A model generated the notes under the pieces. The model searched no databases. It saw nothing but the letters and a program-made list of their open reading frames with translations, and was not told the origin of the DNA. A stretch of DNA of 64,000 bases. It comes from Mycteria americana. Taxonomy: Eukaryota > Chordata > Aves > Ciconiiformes > Ciconiidae. The stretch lies in the NCBI RefSeq assembly GCF_035582795.1, contig NC_134365.1:78845635-78909634 (forward strand), read 5' to 3'. Positions 26,101 through 38,100 of this stretch are shown here, in pieces. Position 1 is the stretch's first letter. Each line of letters begins with the position of its first letter. A program made the position numbers and the translations under genes.

Positions 26101-29100
26101 GATTTTTGTGAGCATCACAGCAGATAATAATCTTAAGGAGGATGTGAAGGTAGCTCTGAGGTATTAAAGGGTTGCTTTTCCCACATGTGACAAAGGGTAA
26201 AGAACAAGAAACTGATCTGAAACTGCAACAAATGGTGATAAAGGCCTGCGTTTTTGTCAAACTGAGCCAAAATTCAACCCTTTAATAACGTATTGGAGGC
26301 AAAAGTTTTTCTTTGTTCATTAGCACTTAAGCATTCTTGCTTGCTCCTTTAGAACTGCAGAAAGATGAAGCGGAAGATACACAGTCGGAACAGGAAGAAA
26401 CATTTATGTCTCCACCACTTGAGGATCCTGAGTTAAATATCAATCACCCTTACTATGATGTTGCGAGACACGGCATTATCCAGTTAGCAGGTATGTTTGG
26501 AAAAATACTAGGGCTTCACGCTTACTAGACCCCTTACCACATTTTTCTTACTGTACTCCTCAAGGTGATGCACAGGAATCATGTTGATGCTTTCAGCCTT
26601 CATCCTGAAAAGCAGCGGAATAGTAATATATGAACTCAGTGCTTTTCTACAGATGAATTATGAGCCAAATATTTGAGCTTAATCTTGCTTTAAAATATAA
26701 CCATAACAATATATTATAATCTAAGGCCTAGCTGTGGCTGTAACAGATCTGTACTTTGTGATAAGCTGTTTTGTTTTCTGAATAACCTGAAGTGTTGTGT
26801 AGCCACACGTAATCATTTTTCTAGTCTGCCCTGGAAAGGGCGTGCAACTGTGAAGAGATATGGGTTACTGTATAAAAACTAATAAAAGGCAGAAAGGAAA
26901 CTGTTGACGTAAATGTTAACTGCATTTATCACCTGGCTTTCTGTTGTGACATGGAGAAAAGCTATGGGTACATAGCATATTTAAATATTGGATCATTTAA
27001 TGTTTACAGTTATTTATTTTTTAAAACATTCTGGCAATGTATAAGACAGGCAGGCATATTTATGATACAAAAGCACCTCTTTAAAGTATGCATTGCATAT
27101 TTTTTTCCTTTTGGCTTATTTTTGGCATCAATGTGCTTGTTAAGATAGCATTAATAATCACCATCCTGAACGAAAGAAATGTATACAATAAGAAACAAGT
27201 AGCGGTATTTAACACTGCTCATCCTAATGAAGTCTAAGATTGTGTTATATTGTGCACACTTTTTGTACCCCATACTTCAGTAAGCCTACATTATGATTTT
27301 TCAGGAAAATTATGAACTCAGGTTGTACACATGTACCTTCCTGAATTTGAGCCATAAACAGGGTGTCATCCAGGTGGATATGAACTTTAGCAAAACCAGT
27401 CCTCTAGCGAGGTATGGTTGACTAGGGCAGTGAAATCTGGGGTAATTTGACTTCTGACTATAGTGGGAGGAGAAATTTACCCAAAGTAACTTCTCTTCTT
27501 GAAGCTAGGTATACACAGGATAATAATTACCTTTTACCATCTTCAAAACTAACCCCCCAACATAAGACTCAAATCCATAAACAAGGGAATAACAGATTCA
27601 CATTCTTGCGATTCAAAAGCTACTACCTGCTAACCCACTAGGATGTTTCTCACTCGAGCACCAGTTTTGGGATGGGGGAAATACCAAGGTAGAAAAGTTA
27701 TTAATGAAACTATTGAAGTCAAACTGACAAAGTGTGCAATAGACATGTTAACAGGCACACTGGATACACCAGAGTCGCTGTAACTGTCCACCTAAGAATC
27801 TCTCCCATCTGCTGTATTAGGCAGTGCTACATGATAATGCTTTAAAAGAGATCTTCAAGACTTTTTTTCTCCTGCTGGTATACTCAACATCAAATTGTGA
27901 TGGGCCATGTATTTACTGCTTCAACTTTAATCATGCGCAACTATTTAGTAAATGTTTGCTCTTGCTCCTCGTTCTTCATTCACTCAAAGCTGCCCTGGAA
28001 GTCTTAAGCGCTTGATATTTGTCCGTTTTAGCTGGTGTTAATTCTAAAGGATCCTTGTGTGTTTATTTTCCTTGGAGGAACGATTGTCTTTTTTGCAGCT
28101 ATGGGCAGAGCTGCTGGGTGATGAGCTGAAACCCCTGAGCCTGTGCTTAGACTAAGCTCCTCTTCTCCATCCCTCCATACTGAGGGAAAAGAGGACAAGT
28201 TGGCAATCTTATTGGTCAGTCAAGGAGAACTTACCAAGACATTCCCTGCTGATTTAAAAAAAAAAAATAAATAAAAGTTTACTTACTACCAAGGCAAACA
28301 AAAACTGTAACTTTCATAGCGTCAGAAGGACTCTGTCATTTGACTCAGAAGAGTTAAAATGGTGGGGGAACTCAAAAAAGCAGAAAATTTTGGAATGAGA
28401 TGAAAGATACTGGAACAGCTCCTCTTAAAAATTCATGCTTTTACTGATGGTAAAACAGAGAACATGTGTTGGGGACAAAATGATAACCAGCCTGCCCCTT
28501 CCTAAGCTGTCCTGCCTGGCTTCATCTTATGCTTATGCCTTATTCCTGTGTTAGAGAATGGGAATGTGCTTCAGTATAGTGGAGTGAAAGCCACAGTGTT
28601 TTTTAAAGACCTACCTGTAGCTTCCATAGTTTCATCTTGGAACTTGCTCTGTATCAGTGTTTGTTTGGAATAAAGTCCAAACATTAGGTATACTCCTGGT
28701 TTAAATTCACCGGAGCAAATGGAGGTATTCACAAGATGAATGTAAGATGAACCTTGGCTGAAATGTTGGGTTCTCTCTGATGGTTTTGTCCTTACTGCTG
28801 CAGTCTTTTGTAGGGAAAAAAGTCCCCTACCCATTGTTTAAGCTCAGAAAAGAGTGACTTTAGCTGCCATTTCAGTCAGAAATATATGATGGGGTTTTGC
28901 AAGTCTACTGGACGATTTAAATGCGAAGCACAAGCCAGGAGCTGTGCTTCAGACGGCAGTCTGCACCCTTTAAAGCAGCTCTGATGGTGGGATGTAAGAG
29001 GAGACGCAGAGGTGTGCGTACGAACGCAGAACACGGGGAAGGTGAAATATGATCCGAAGACATGCTTCACCTCCACAAAACGAGACCTCCTTATCCCCAG

Positions 29101-32100
29101 TGTTAACTGGCATGGAGTCAGGCTTGAATGTTTTCTGGATTTAGATTCAAGTGAGGAAAGGATGAGCTCTGCAGATCTCCTTCCCATCTTGGAAAAGGCC
29201 AGTCCCTTTTGAAACAAATAATTTTAAAATTATTTGTACTTAGTTTGTAATGGTTTTAATCTCTTTGAATAAGACAAAGTATAATTTCGGAATGGCTGTT
29301 TCAAAGCAATTCTGAAAGCTGTTCCGTCAGTTTTTAATTCTGTAACTGAAAGGCGATGAGATGTATTGTTTGAAATGATTGAAGAAAAAGAAAGAATTTA
29401 GGTGAAAATATTTGCAGTAATTTATCCACCTCTTACAGTCATCTAGTTTCTAACAGTTAATTTTTTTAAAAAAATATAAAATTCCTTCTTGCTTCTCACA
29501 AATTAAAATTACTTATACCTGCTTTCCATAACAATAGCTTTGACTATAAGCAAAGGAGATTTTTTGAGTTGTATTCATACAGCGTTAAAATACAATTAAC
29601 TAAATAAGAATAGAGGACATTTTAAAAAGATGTAAGCTTTCATAATTGTTTATTAATTACAGACTGATTTATGTCACAAATACCAATGTGCAGCTGACTA
29701 CTCTAAGCATTTGTAAATGGAACAGTGCTGCAGTACTGGTTCTTTTTATTTCTATTTGAAGGAGAAATTTCAATCTGTTGCCTAAAAAGATTTCTAAAAA
29801 GAAACTCAAGATTATTTTTCTTTGTGGCAAAAAGGAAGGAACATATAAGCATATATGATGCATCAAGCTTCCTTATTTTCTGTAGTTTGCTTCTATAATA
29901 TGATTGCTGACAACTTTTTGCAGTACCTTTTTTTTTTAATATGTGCTTATTTAGTAGGACTCTGATACTTGTGTTTTCATTAACTGCCAGTGACATCCTT
30001 TTATGTGTTAGACAAAAATTTTTAATGGAATCAAAGTCCATCATTGTTTTAAATCTATATTTCCCTCTTAGCCTTTTAATGCTTTTCTAGTTATATTTAA
30101 AGATTTCAGGTACCCAACCTGGGTCTTTGTAGAGACTGTCCATAACTTTCTTCAAGATCCAGTTAATTTCATGCCCCTTTGATTTTGAACCAGTACATTA
30201 GAAACTGATTAGAATAGTATTACGTAGATCAGACTGTGAAAGGTAAAGTTGTAATTTAGTTTTTGTAACATGTAAGGAGAAACTGTAGTGAATTACCTAA
30301 TGAGCCTAAGACACAAGTCTTAATAATTTTCAGTCCATCTCAGTGACAGCTTTGCTACTTCTTGCAATGTCTTCAGGACCAGATCTGTGGTCTGTAAATT
30401 GCAGTGCCACAGGAAAGAACGGGGTTTAAAGATTACTTTTTTCTTAAAAGATTTACTTTGTTCATTTTTTTTATTTCCAAAGGATATTCCTGAAATCAGT
30501 GTATCTGACATTATTTCATGAGTACCCTTTTGGGGAAAACAACAATCAACTGGAGAGACCTAGGACTTGGGCACTTTTCAAGAAGGAAGCTGAAGGCTCT
30601 GGTTTGTAACCGATTTGCAGCACAAGAACAGATTTTAATGTGGGCTTTGTACTTTACAAAGCATATCCTAACCATTTGGGTGGTGTTGTGTTTTTCTCTC
30701 AATTGCTATGAGAGGAGCTCCAAAATAAAGGTTGATATCAATGGAAAGTATTTCCTGCTCTAGTGAGGAGTGATAGAAACATGGGTTCAAATCCTTTAGG
30801 CAGGAATTGAACTTGCATTTTCCACATTCTGCACCAGTTTTCCTCTTGCTTCTTTCTCCAACTATTTTCTGCTCAGAATGTGAAAGGAAATAAATTCTTA
30901 TTTACCGCATTCCTCGCTTTGAACATCAGACTGTAAGTTATAGTGTCTTTTTTTAAAGACAAACCTGAGTTAATTATATCAAAATATATGGATGTGCCTT
31001 CTTGTGGAATCTAAGAAAATATAATGGGTCTGCTTTAAACATCATTTAGTAGAGCAACAGGCTTGCTAAAATAAATGATGGCTCAAAGTGCCAAATTCAA
31101 ATGTGAATGTGAACTCAATTTTAGGTTTGGGTATCCTGACAATATACCACAAGTCATTCTACACCTGAATATACCTCATTAAAAAGAAAAGCCGAGCGCT
31201 ATTTCCCCTTTACCAAGTAGATGTAAATTATATTCCCTTTCTGTTTGACTATTCTGCTGTTTCTTTGCTTTTCTTAAATTTTCTTTTATGCGTTCTGTGA
31301 ATTATCAAAATACTTAGTTTTGCATGACTGAAAGCAGTTTTGATTTTCAGTGCCCCTTTTAAGACTAGAATATTGTTCTAGTCCAGATAGTCAGACAGAT
31401 AGAACTGTACTGACATTAGAGGGGTTAGCTTCTGGAATGGCTTTAACTCACCCTTATTTCAACTTATGTTACATACTTTAAGAGGAGCACAGATGAAATG
31501 GAAATAATTAATTACATCAAAAAGCAAGCTGTCCCTTTGCTTTCAGCTGATCTGAAAAAAAATGTTCTATGGCAAAGTGTTTTTCTTAGACAAAATTTAA
31601 AAGAAAAATTGCTCATGGAGGAATATTTGCTTTCTGAGGGGAATGAACAAGGTTCCTGATGCAGGAAATCTGAACATTCACTTATAGTAATTCCTATTTA
31701 GAAAGATACCTGAGTATGTACTTGATTTTATTTGCAATTTTAGCACTTTCCAGAATTAGCCAGGTGCAGTACAGGTGCAGTCCTCTATAGAAAGTTGGTT
31801 TCTAAATAAACAGGTGGACATGAGTGGAATCCAGAGGAATGAATGCAAAAAGGGAACTTTGTGAAATCAAAACGAGTTGACTCTTGGAATTTAGAGTTGG
31901 TGTCATTCTCCCGTGTTTCCTCGGTGGATCTGGTCTCTGTCCAAAAGCATAAACATTACAATGGATATTTTAATACGTCATCTTTAAGCTGTCTGATATC
32001 CATTGTCATATTTTCATATGACATTTTCATATTTCATTTTCATATTTTGTATTTTCATATCATCAGCTGAGGTGATCAATGCCAGGAGAAAGAGGACTCG

Positions 32101-35100
32101 GGTCTCTACAGCTACAGGTATAAGCTTCTCCTGCTAACGTTGAGACTCATGTTATCATGAAGCTGTGTTATCTTGGTTGTGTATTTCTTAACTGACTAAG
32201 ATGTTTGCCGTTATGGATGGGCAGAGACCCATAGTGGATTAGTTGTGGGTGTATTTACTGTCCATTACTCAGCCTAGGCAAAACACAGAAGTTTCATGAT
32301 GGCTTTTTGCAACCCTGTATTTCCCTGAGTCAGAGTAGAAGGAGGCTTGGAAGCACAGTTTGTCTCACCATTTAACATAGTGTAATTGAGGTTTAGGTTC
32401 ATTTTCTCTAGCTTAAATCCTATGAAAGAAACAAATATGTGAGCAAGTGTTTTCACTATTGTGGCAAGTCCCCTGGATTTTGACCCTGCTTCTACTCCAG
32501 TTGAAACCAACGGCAAAATGTCTGTTGACTTTAGGATCTCGCTTTGCTGTAATGTGATAATGACAAGCTTCAGTGAAGTAAAATGATATTTCACTTATAA
32601 AGTAGTAGTTTAGTATCATCAGAACAAAAGCTCTTAAAAAGTCCTGCTAAAATTACAGCATTCAAAAGATCTCGTTTGCAAATTGGAATGAGCTGTGTCA
32701 TTAGAAAAAAACTTTTCATTTGCAAGAAGCAGTTAGGAAGTGCTGTGCCATCCAAATTCTTAATTAAAAAGTAGAACAATCCCCTTTCCCTCTTGCCCTA
32801 CCCTGTGTCTTACTGTAACTTTTTTTTTCTACTGCAAAGTTTGATACCAAAAGTGATGTATGATTCATGTCTGTTTCAGTGAAATCGAGACAAATAAAAC
32901 CCCAGCAGATACCTTGTATTTTAATGTGCATAAATCTCATTCTGGACAGCGCGCTCTACACACCCCTCTCTACTCACTGAGTGCAGGGGAGGAGGCTGTG
33001 CTCCCAGGAGTGGCTCCGCAGCCAGCACAGCTGATAATCCCGAGGCTGCTCGGGAATGCGTCTGCATGATAGCAAGTGCCTGATCCAAAGGCAGGAGCCT
33101 CCTGCCCATGGGCGAGAGGAGTCTATCAGACCTTTCTGTGCATGAGAGCAGAATCTGAGCCAGGGACTTTTAAAAAGGTGTAAGTAGGTGGCTAGAGGAG
33201 TGTGAGTGCCCAAGCCGTAAAGGCACTCAGTCTTTGGGAATGCCTCCTGAATATTAGGAGCTCAAAACCAGTGCAGAAAGATATGGGAAGAAGCACATTT
33301 TCCAGGGAGGGTAGAATAAGTTACCAGCTTTCATCTGGAAGTGTTTGGTGATGTTAAACTGTGGAATAAAGTAGGTTAATACGAAACTACTTTTTTGACC
33401 TGAAAGTGAAACATCAAGGAGCAAAGCTGAAATTGAATTTTTTTTTTTTTTGCTTTGTCCCCTGTAGAAAATGAGACATCTTTCAGTTCTAGTTTAAAGT
33501 CCAAGTAGTAGGAAAATATGGGGTTTGTGGGATAAAAGTATACTCTGTGCTGATTTAAAATCAGCTTACTTCCAGTTACAGTCTCCTTTGAACATGCAGG
33601 TAACTGCCACTCTCTGCTTTACCCATCAAACTGCATTTTCACATGTTTGGGTAAAAATTTTATCCTCAAGGTCATGGGATTCAAACTATGTCAGACCGGG
33701 AAGCAAATGTGATAGCAAATGTGATGGGAATTTCCCAGGGTGCTCAGTCACAGCCCTTCTGGTGGAGGGCAAGGGAAGCCTGCCTCTGTTTTCATCAGCA
33801 CTTCATGTGCCATGTTAAAATTTGATGTTGTTCAGAACATTGTTGATGCCCATGAAGAAAGAACAACCTCATTCCTTTCATTAACTGTCATCACTAATGG
33901 GAAGCTGGCACTGCTTTATTTAGTTTTTAATGGAGTGGAGGTTCTCGGACACCTTTCTGGTTTGCTCTTGTTGCCTGTGTGGCAGCGCGGGGTGGGAGAA
34001 CAAGGTGCTCTGCTCTGCTGGTAATTTTGAGAAAGTTTCTTTGCCTCAGTTTTCCCATTATTGAAACCGGACAATTATGTTTATTTGTGTTCTAAGTGTA
34101 TCTGTTTGCAGCCTTTTATAAAGCTGGTTATTTTTTTTCTGGCTTTTAATTCAAGCAGTCGAATGTGACCAGCAGTAACAATTAGTGACTCATTTAGAAA
34201 TTTAGCTGGAAACCTTTCTTAGATTTATTTTGCTCATAAAAATGATTGTCACTAATAAATAAAATATTCTACAGTGCATTGTAACGCAGCAATTTTTTCA
34301 CAAACAAGTCATGATTTAGAGAACAATATTTTATTAATGTTTTAATTTAATTTTAGTACATCATTCATATTAATGCATGTCACATTATAATGCCTTTATA
34401 AGTACGCTGAGAATATCAAATAAGACACTTAAAAATAACTTCAGGAAATAAATTATGGTCTGTTTAAGAACAATACACAGATATACCTGAGTACATATAA
34501 TTGTGGTGTTGTGCATATTCTTCCTTTAGTGGTGCTCAAGCACCTTATTTAACCCAGGAGCCAGAATTTATTTTTAATGTGGGAAGGGACACTAGAACTT
34601 GTGGGATGGAAAAACACCTTTGAGAAAGATAATAAAAATAAGCAGTCAGCCAAAAAAGAACAGGAAGAAAGAACCAGCCAGCAGAGAAAGCTATGTTTTG
34701 GAAGTCAAAACTACAGGACTAAAGTGATAATTACCAAAATTCAAGCTGAGTTAGATCTTTAAAGGATGTTAAAGCAAATAGCGAAAGGTTCTTTGGTTGT
34801 ATAAATAAAAAAAAAAGAGAGAAGCAATCTTCTGTGAAATAAGAGTGGGGTGACCATCAGAGATAATCCAGCTATAGCTGTCAAACTAAATTAATACTTC
34901 ATCTTGTTTTTCAGTAAAGACAGTGATGTTGATATTATTAGGAAATCTTTTTAAGTCCTGCATGTGATATTCATCTGCAATTTATTATCTAACTCTTGTC
35001 ACCCGCGTTTAGGAAAGATGCATTCAGACTGGGCCAGGGTAGAGAATAGTTAGGTTGGTCAGGGAAGAGATAGAAGATCTAACTTGTTTACAAGCAGTAA

Positions 35101-38100
35101 AATACAGGCTGAGAGAGGATATGGTTATTGTCTAGAGAGTCCTTCGGGATGGTAAATAGTACTGAAGGAGCAGCACTGCTTCAACTGAGTGCTGTCATTG
35201 TCACACAAGCAAATTTGTACAAATTTGCTATGACTTTTAGACTGGAACTGAGAAAGCAGGTTGCTAGTTGTCAAAGCAGTGAGCAGGAGGAGTAAGAAAC
35301 AGAAAAACCTAACTGGTTTTTAAGAGGGAGCTCAACAAATCAGTGGAAGGATTATGTGGTACAGTACCTTGTGATAACACAGGCTTGGAACTGATAATGC
35401 GGAAGATGTCTCCCAGTCCATGTTCATAGGTGAAAAGTCATTAAGCGTTAATCTCGCCTCTTCCCTCCCTTTTCTCCTTCTGCACCTAAAATGGAATGGG
35501 TTTAAACAGATGCTGTCCCATCATGACCTCTAAGTACTGTTGAGCACAACTAGGTAGGAACTGGACAAAGCAAATCCAGGATTTTTTTTTTTCTTAGTGT
35601 GGAATCTGTCAGGTGAGGATAGCCACCTCTTCCTGAATTGAAAGAAGGAAAGCATATTACTATCAGTGGTGGGTTTTCATGGAAAATGTGTGGTTGCAAA
35701 GCTGGGAAGTGTTCTGTTTGTTCAGATCAAGTAATTTGAATGAACAACAGTAACAGAAATTAGAACAGCTTAAGAAGTAGTCTGAAGCTGTTCTACCCAG
35801 TTTTCACAGAAATGCTCATATGATTTTATTTATTCATTAAGTGACTCCATTACAGATTTAATTTCCCCCATTTTACTTATTTTTTTAAATTTGTTTATTC
35901 ATTACAGCTACTTACTTGATTAGGGGTGAAAGGGGAACAACAGAATTATAAAGAATATCTAAACCCCCCCCAAGTCTTAACTTTTATTGTACTACTGATA
36001 TCAAAGCCAAACTTTCATTCAGTTTTAGAGGCAATAGAAGCAAGTATTAAATATCATTTAGTTTGAACATTGAAATTAGACCAAGAATGTCTGAAATATG
36101 AATTCAGTCTAAACATTTTCTGGGATGTTTCTTTATTGCTTTAAAAGGAATGGTATCTTTCATGTAGATACATGTTAAAATCTTAACACCTCACAGTCTT
36201 CAGTGCCGAGTTACCTTCAGTACGAGCATGACTTAACCTCTGCGCCTGGCTTTCCAGATAGTGGAACTTGGGCGTGGGGTGGGCATGGCATGACCGCAAA
36301 CCTTGTCTATACAGGCAGTGTGGGTGAAGCCATCAGAGTCAAAGATTAAATGAACTTGAGTGCAACAATATATGCTTTTCCAGACGGACTAAGAGATGGA
36401 TACTTAGAGATCTCCAGGTTGTGAAAGGCATAGGTGTATGCCCTGCTTGTTGTGTTTTAAATGGCATCCGAATGTAGCAGTGCTTTTGGAAAAGAGTATC
36501 TGAGAAAGCTTAAGATGGTTAAAAATTCTGACTCAAGTGTGTGACAAAGCAGATGCCCAAAGTGCTTGGGGGCATAGCAGTAGTCTTATAAATTCCAGAA
36601 ATAAGGCATGAAGAGTTTGAAAACATGCCATTTCCAAGACTACTAGGGAAAGCAGGCCTGTTTTCTTCCATGACTGACTGCTGCAGGACTTAAACGTTCC
36701 CTATCAGGAGCTGAGCACTACCAACCACCTTTGAATATGACTTTCTCAGCTGAGCTTCCTCACTTGCCCAGCAGCTGCTTCATTTCACTGCAGCGGTGGT
36801 CAAATTGCTTTCTCTAGGCAACGTGATTTGACAGTGAAGTTTTGCAGTATGTTTTGAGTAATGATGGGAGATACAGAGGTAGCCCCAAATATCAGAAAGT
36901 ACAAGCCTGCCCTTCAGATCGCTGACGTCCCACTGCATAAGTAAATGAGCGTTGTCTCTACTAACTGTTTTGTTCACCAGGTGATGACAATTCTGGAAGG
37001 AAAGTGATTACCTTCAGTTGCTGCCGTATGCCCCCCTCCCATCAGCTCAATCACACCAGACTGCTGGAGTAAGTTTCTCTCAATCTCCTGCATGGACTAC
37101 TTTACATTTTATATGTGAACTTCTATTAGCTTGTTTCCAGGTGAATGAGCTTTCAGGGAAGAGAAGCAAGAGGCAGGGACTGAAATGAAAAAGGATGTAA
37201 GACCTACTGGTGTTAATATTAAGTGAATGAGATGTGCATGAAACTGCCAGAGTTACTTCACCTGGAATCTTGACTAGAAGAAGCAATTCACTGTGTACTG
37301 AAATTAACTTGTTGCCTTGATTTTATTAATGAATTCTGATAGTATTGAAAAAATTGAATTTATGATGAGGACCAATGAAAGAGTAATTCTGGTATTTTAG
37401 TGGTCCGTACCTATGTTCTCGTGAATAGCAGTGTTTGTCTTAATTTGCTATGCTTTGTCTCCTAAATCACTCAGCAAGAGCATTGTTTAGTTATTTACAT
37501 CTTAGTGGGTTTCCTCTTTTATAAAAAGATCTGCATTACGTACAGTATACTATGCTTAACATTTTTAGATGTATCTCACTTTGTAATGTTTGGGGTTTTT
37601 GTGTTAAAAGAGGTTGTAAATATGTAAAATCACAACATTCTTCCTTATAAACTTGCTGCAGCAAGGTACCAGGACATGTTTGTAGTTTGTCACTACGAGG
37701 AGATCTGTTCTGCTGTGAGAGTCCTGTCCTTATTAAGCATTTTAAACCTATTTGGAGCTCTTGTACAGCCTCCATTGCCAAAATGTTTGAGCACCTTTCA
37801 ACCGTCAGTACCCACCACCTTTGAAAGGACCAAAGTGCTGTTATCTCAACTTTTCAGAAACAGAGAGGGATTAGAAGGCAGGTTATTTAAGAGGTGTTTT
37901 TGAGACCATGTTGCTTCATTTGTATGCTCTTCACAGCTAGGGTATTTCCACAGCCTTAAGCCAGAGCTTCCTGTGTAGCACAGAGGGAGCGTTAGCACCT
38001 AGGAGGAAGAGCCTCACCAGTCAGCTCCTCACCTGCACCAATTAATAGGAAATGCTAAAGAAAGGAGTGTGACAAACCACGTTGCTACCAGACCTGAGAA

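Larger units (their letters stand above)
23103..26352 (+). other. ARHGAP8: ARHGAP8 intron between coding exons 1 and 2
   Basis: 3250-base phase 1 intron. It contains an old inverted-repeat element at 23691-23754 and an A/C-only tract and direct repeat near 25500-25580. No coding sequence was recognised on either strand. Confidence 0.75.
26491..36980 (+). other. ARHGAP8: ARHGAP8 intron between coding exons 2 and 3
   Basis: 10490-base phase 1 intron, the longest complete intron here. It holds a 24-bp palindrome (29214), a 22-bp palindrome (35208), a locally GC-rich segment with a hairpin (32930-33110), a ttttcatat-rich stretch (about 32008-32060), a 12-bp tandem duplication (33702) and a probable MIR remnant (34018). 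No coding sequence was recognised. Confidence 0.8.

Noticed and set aside
30780-30800. gggttcaaatcc, resembling a tRNA B box
   Set aside because: No A box, acceptor stem or anticodon arm could be folded around it.
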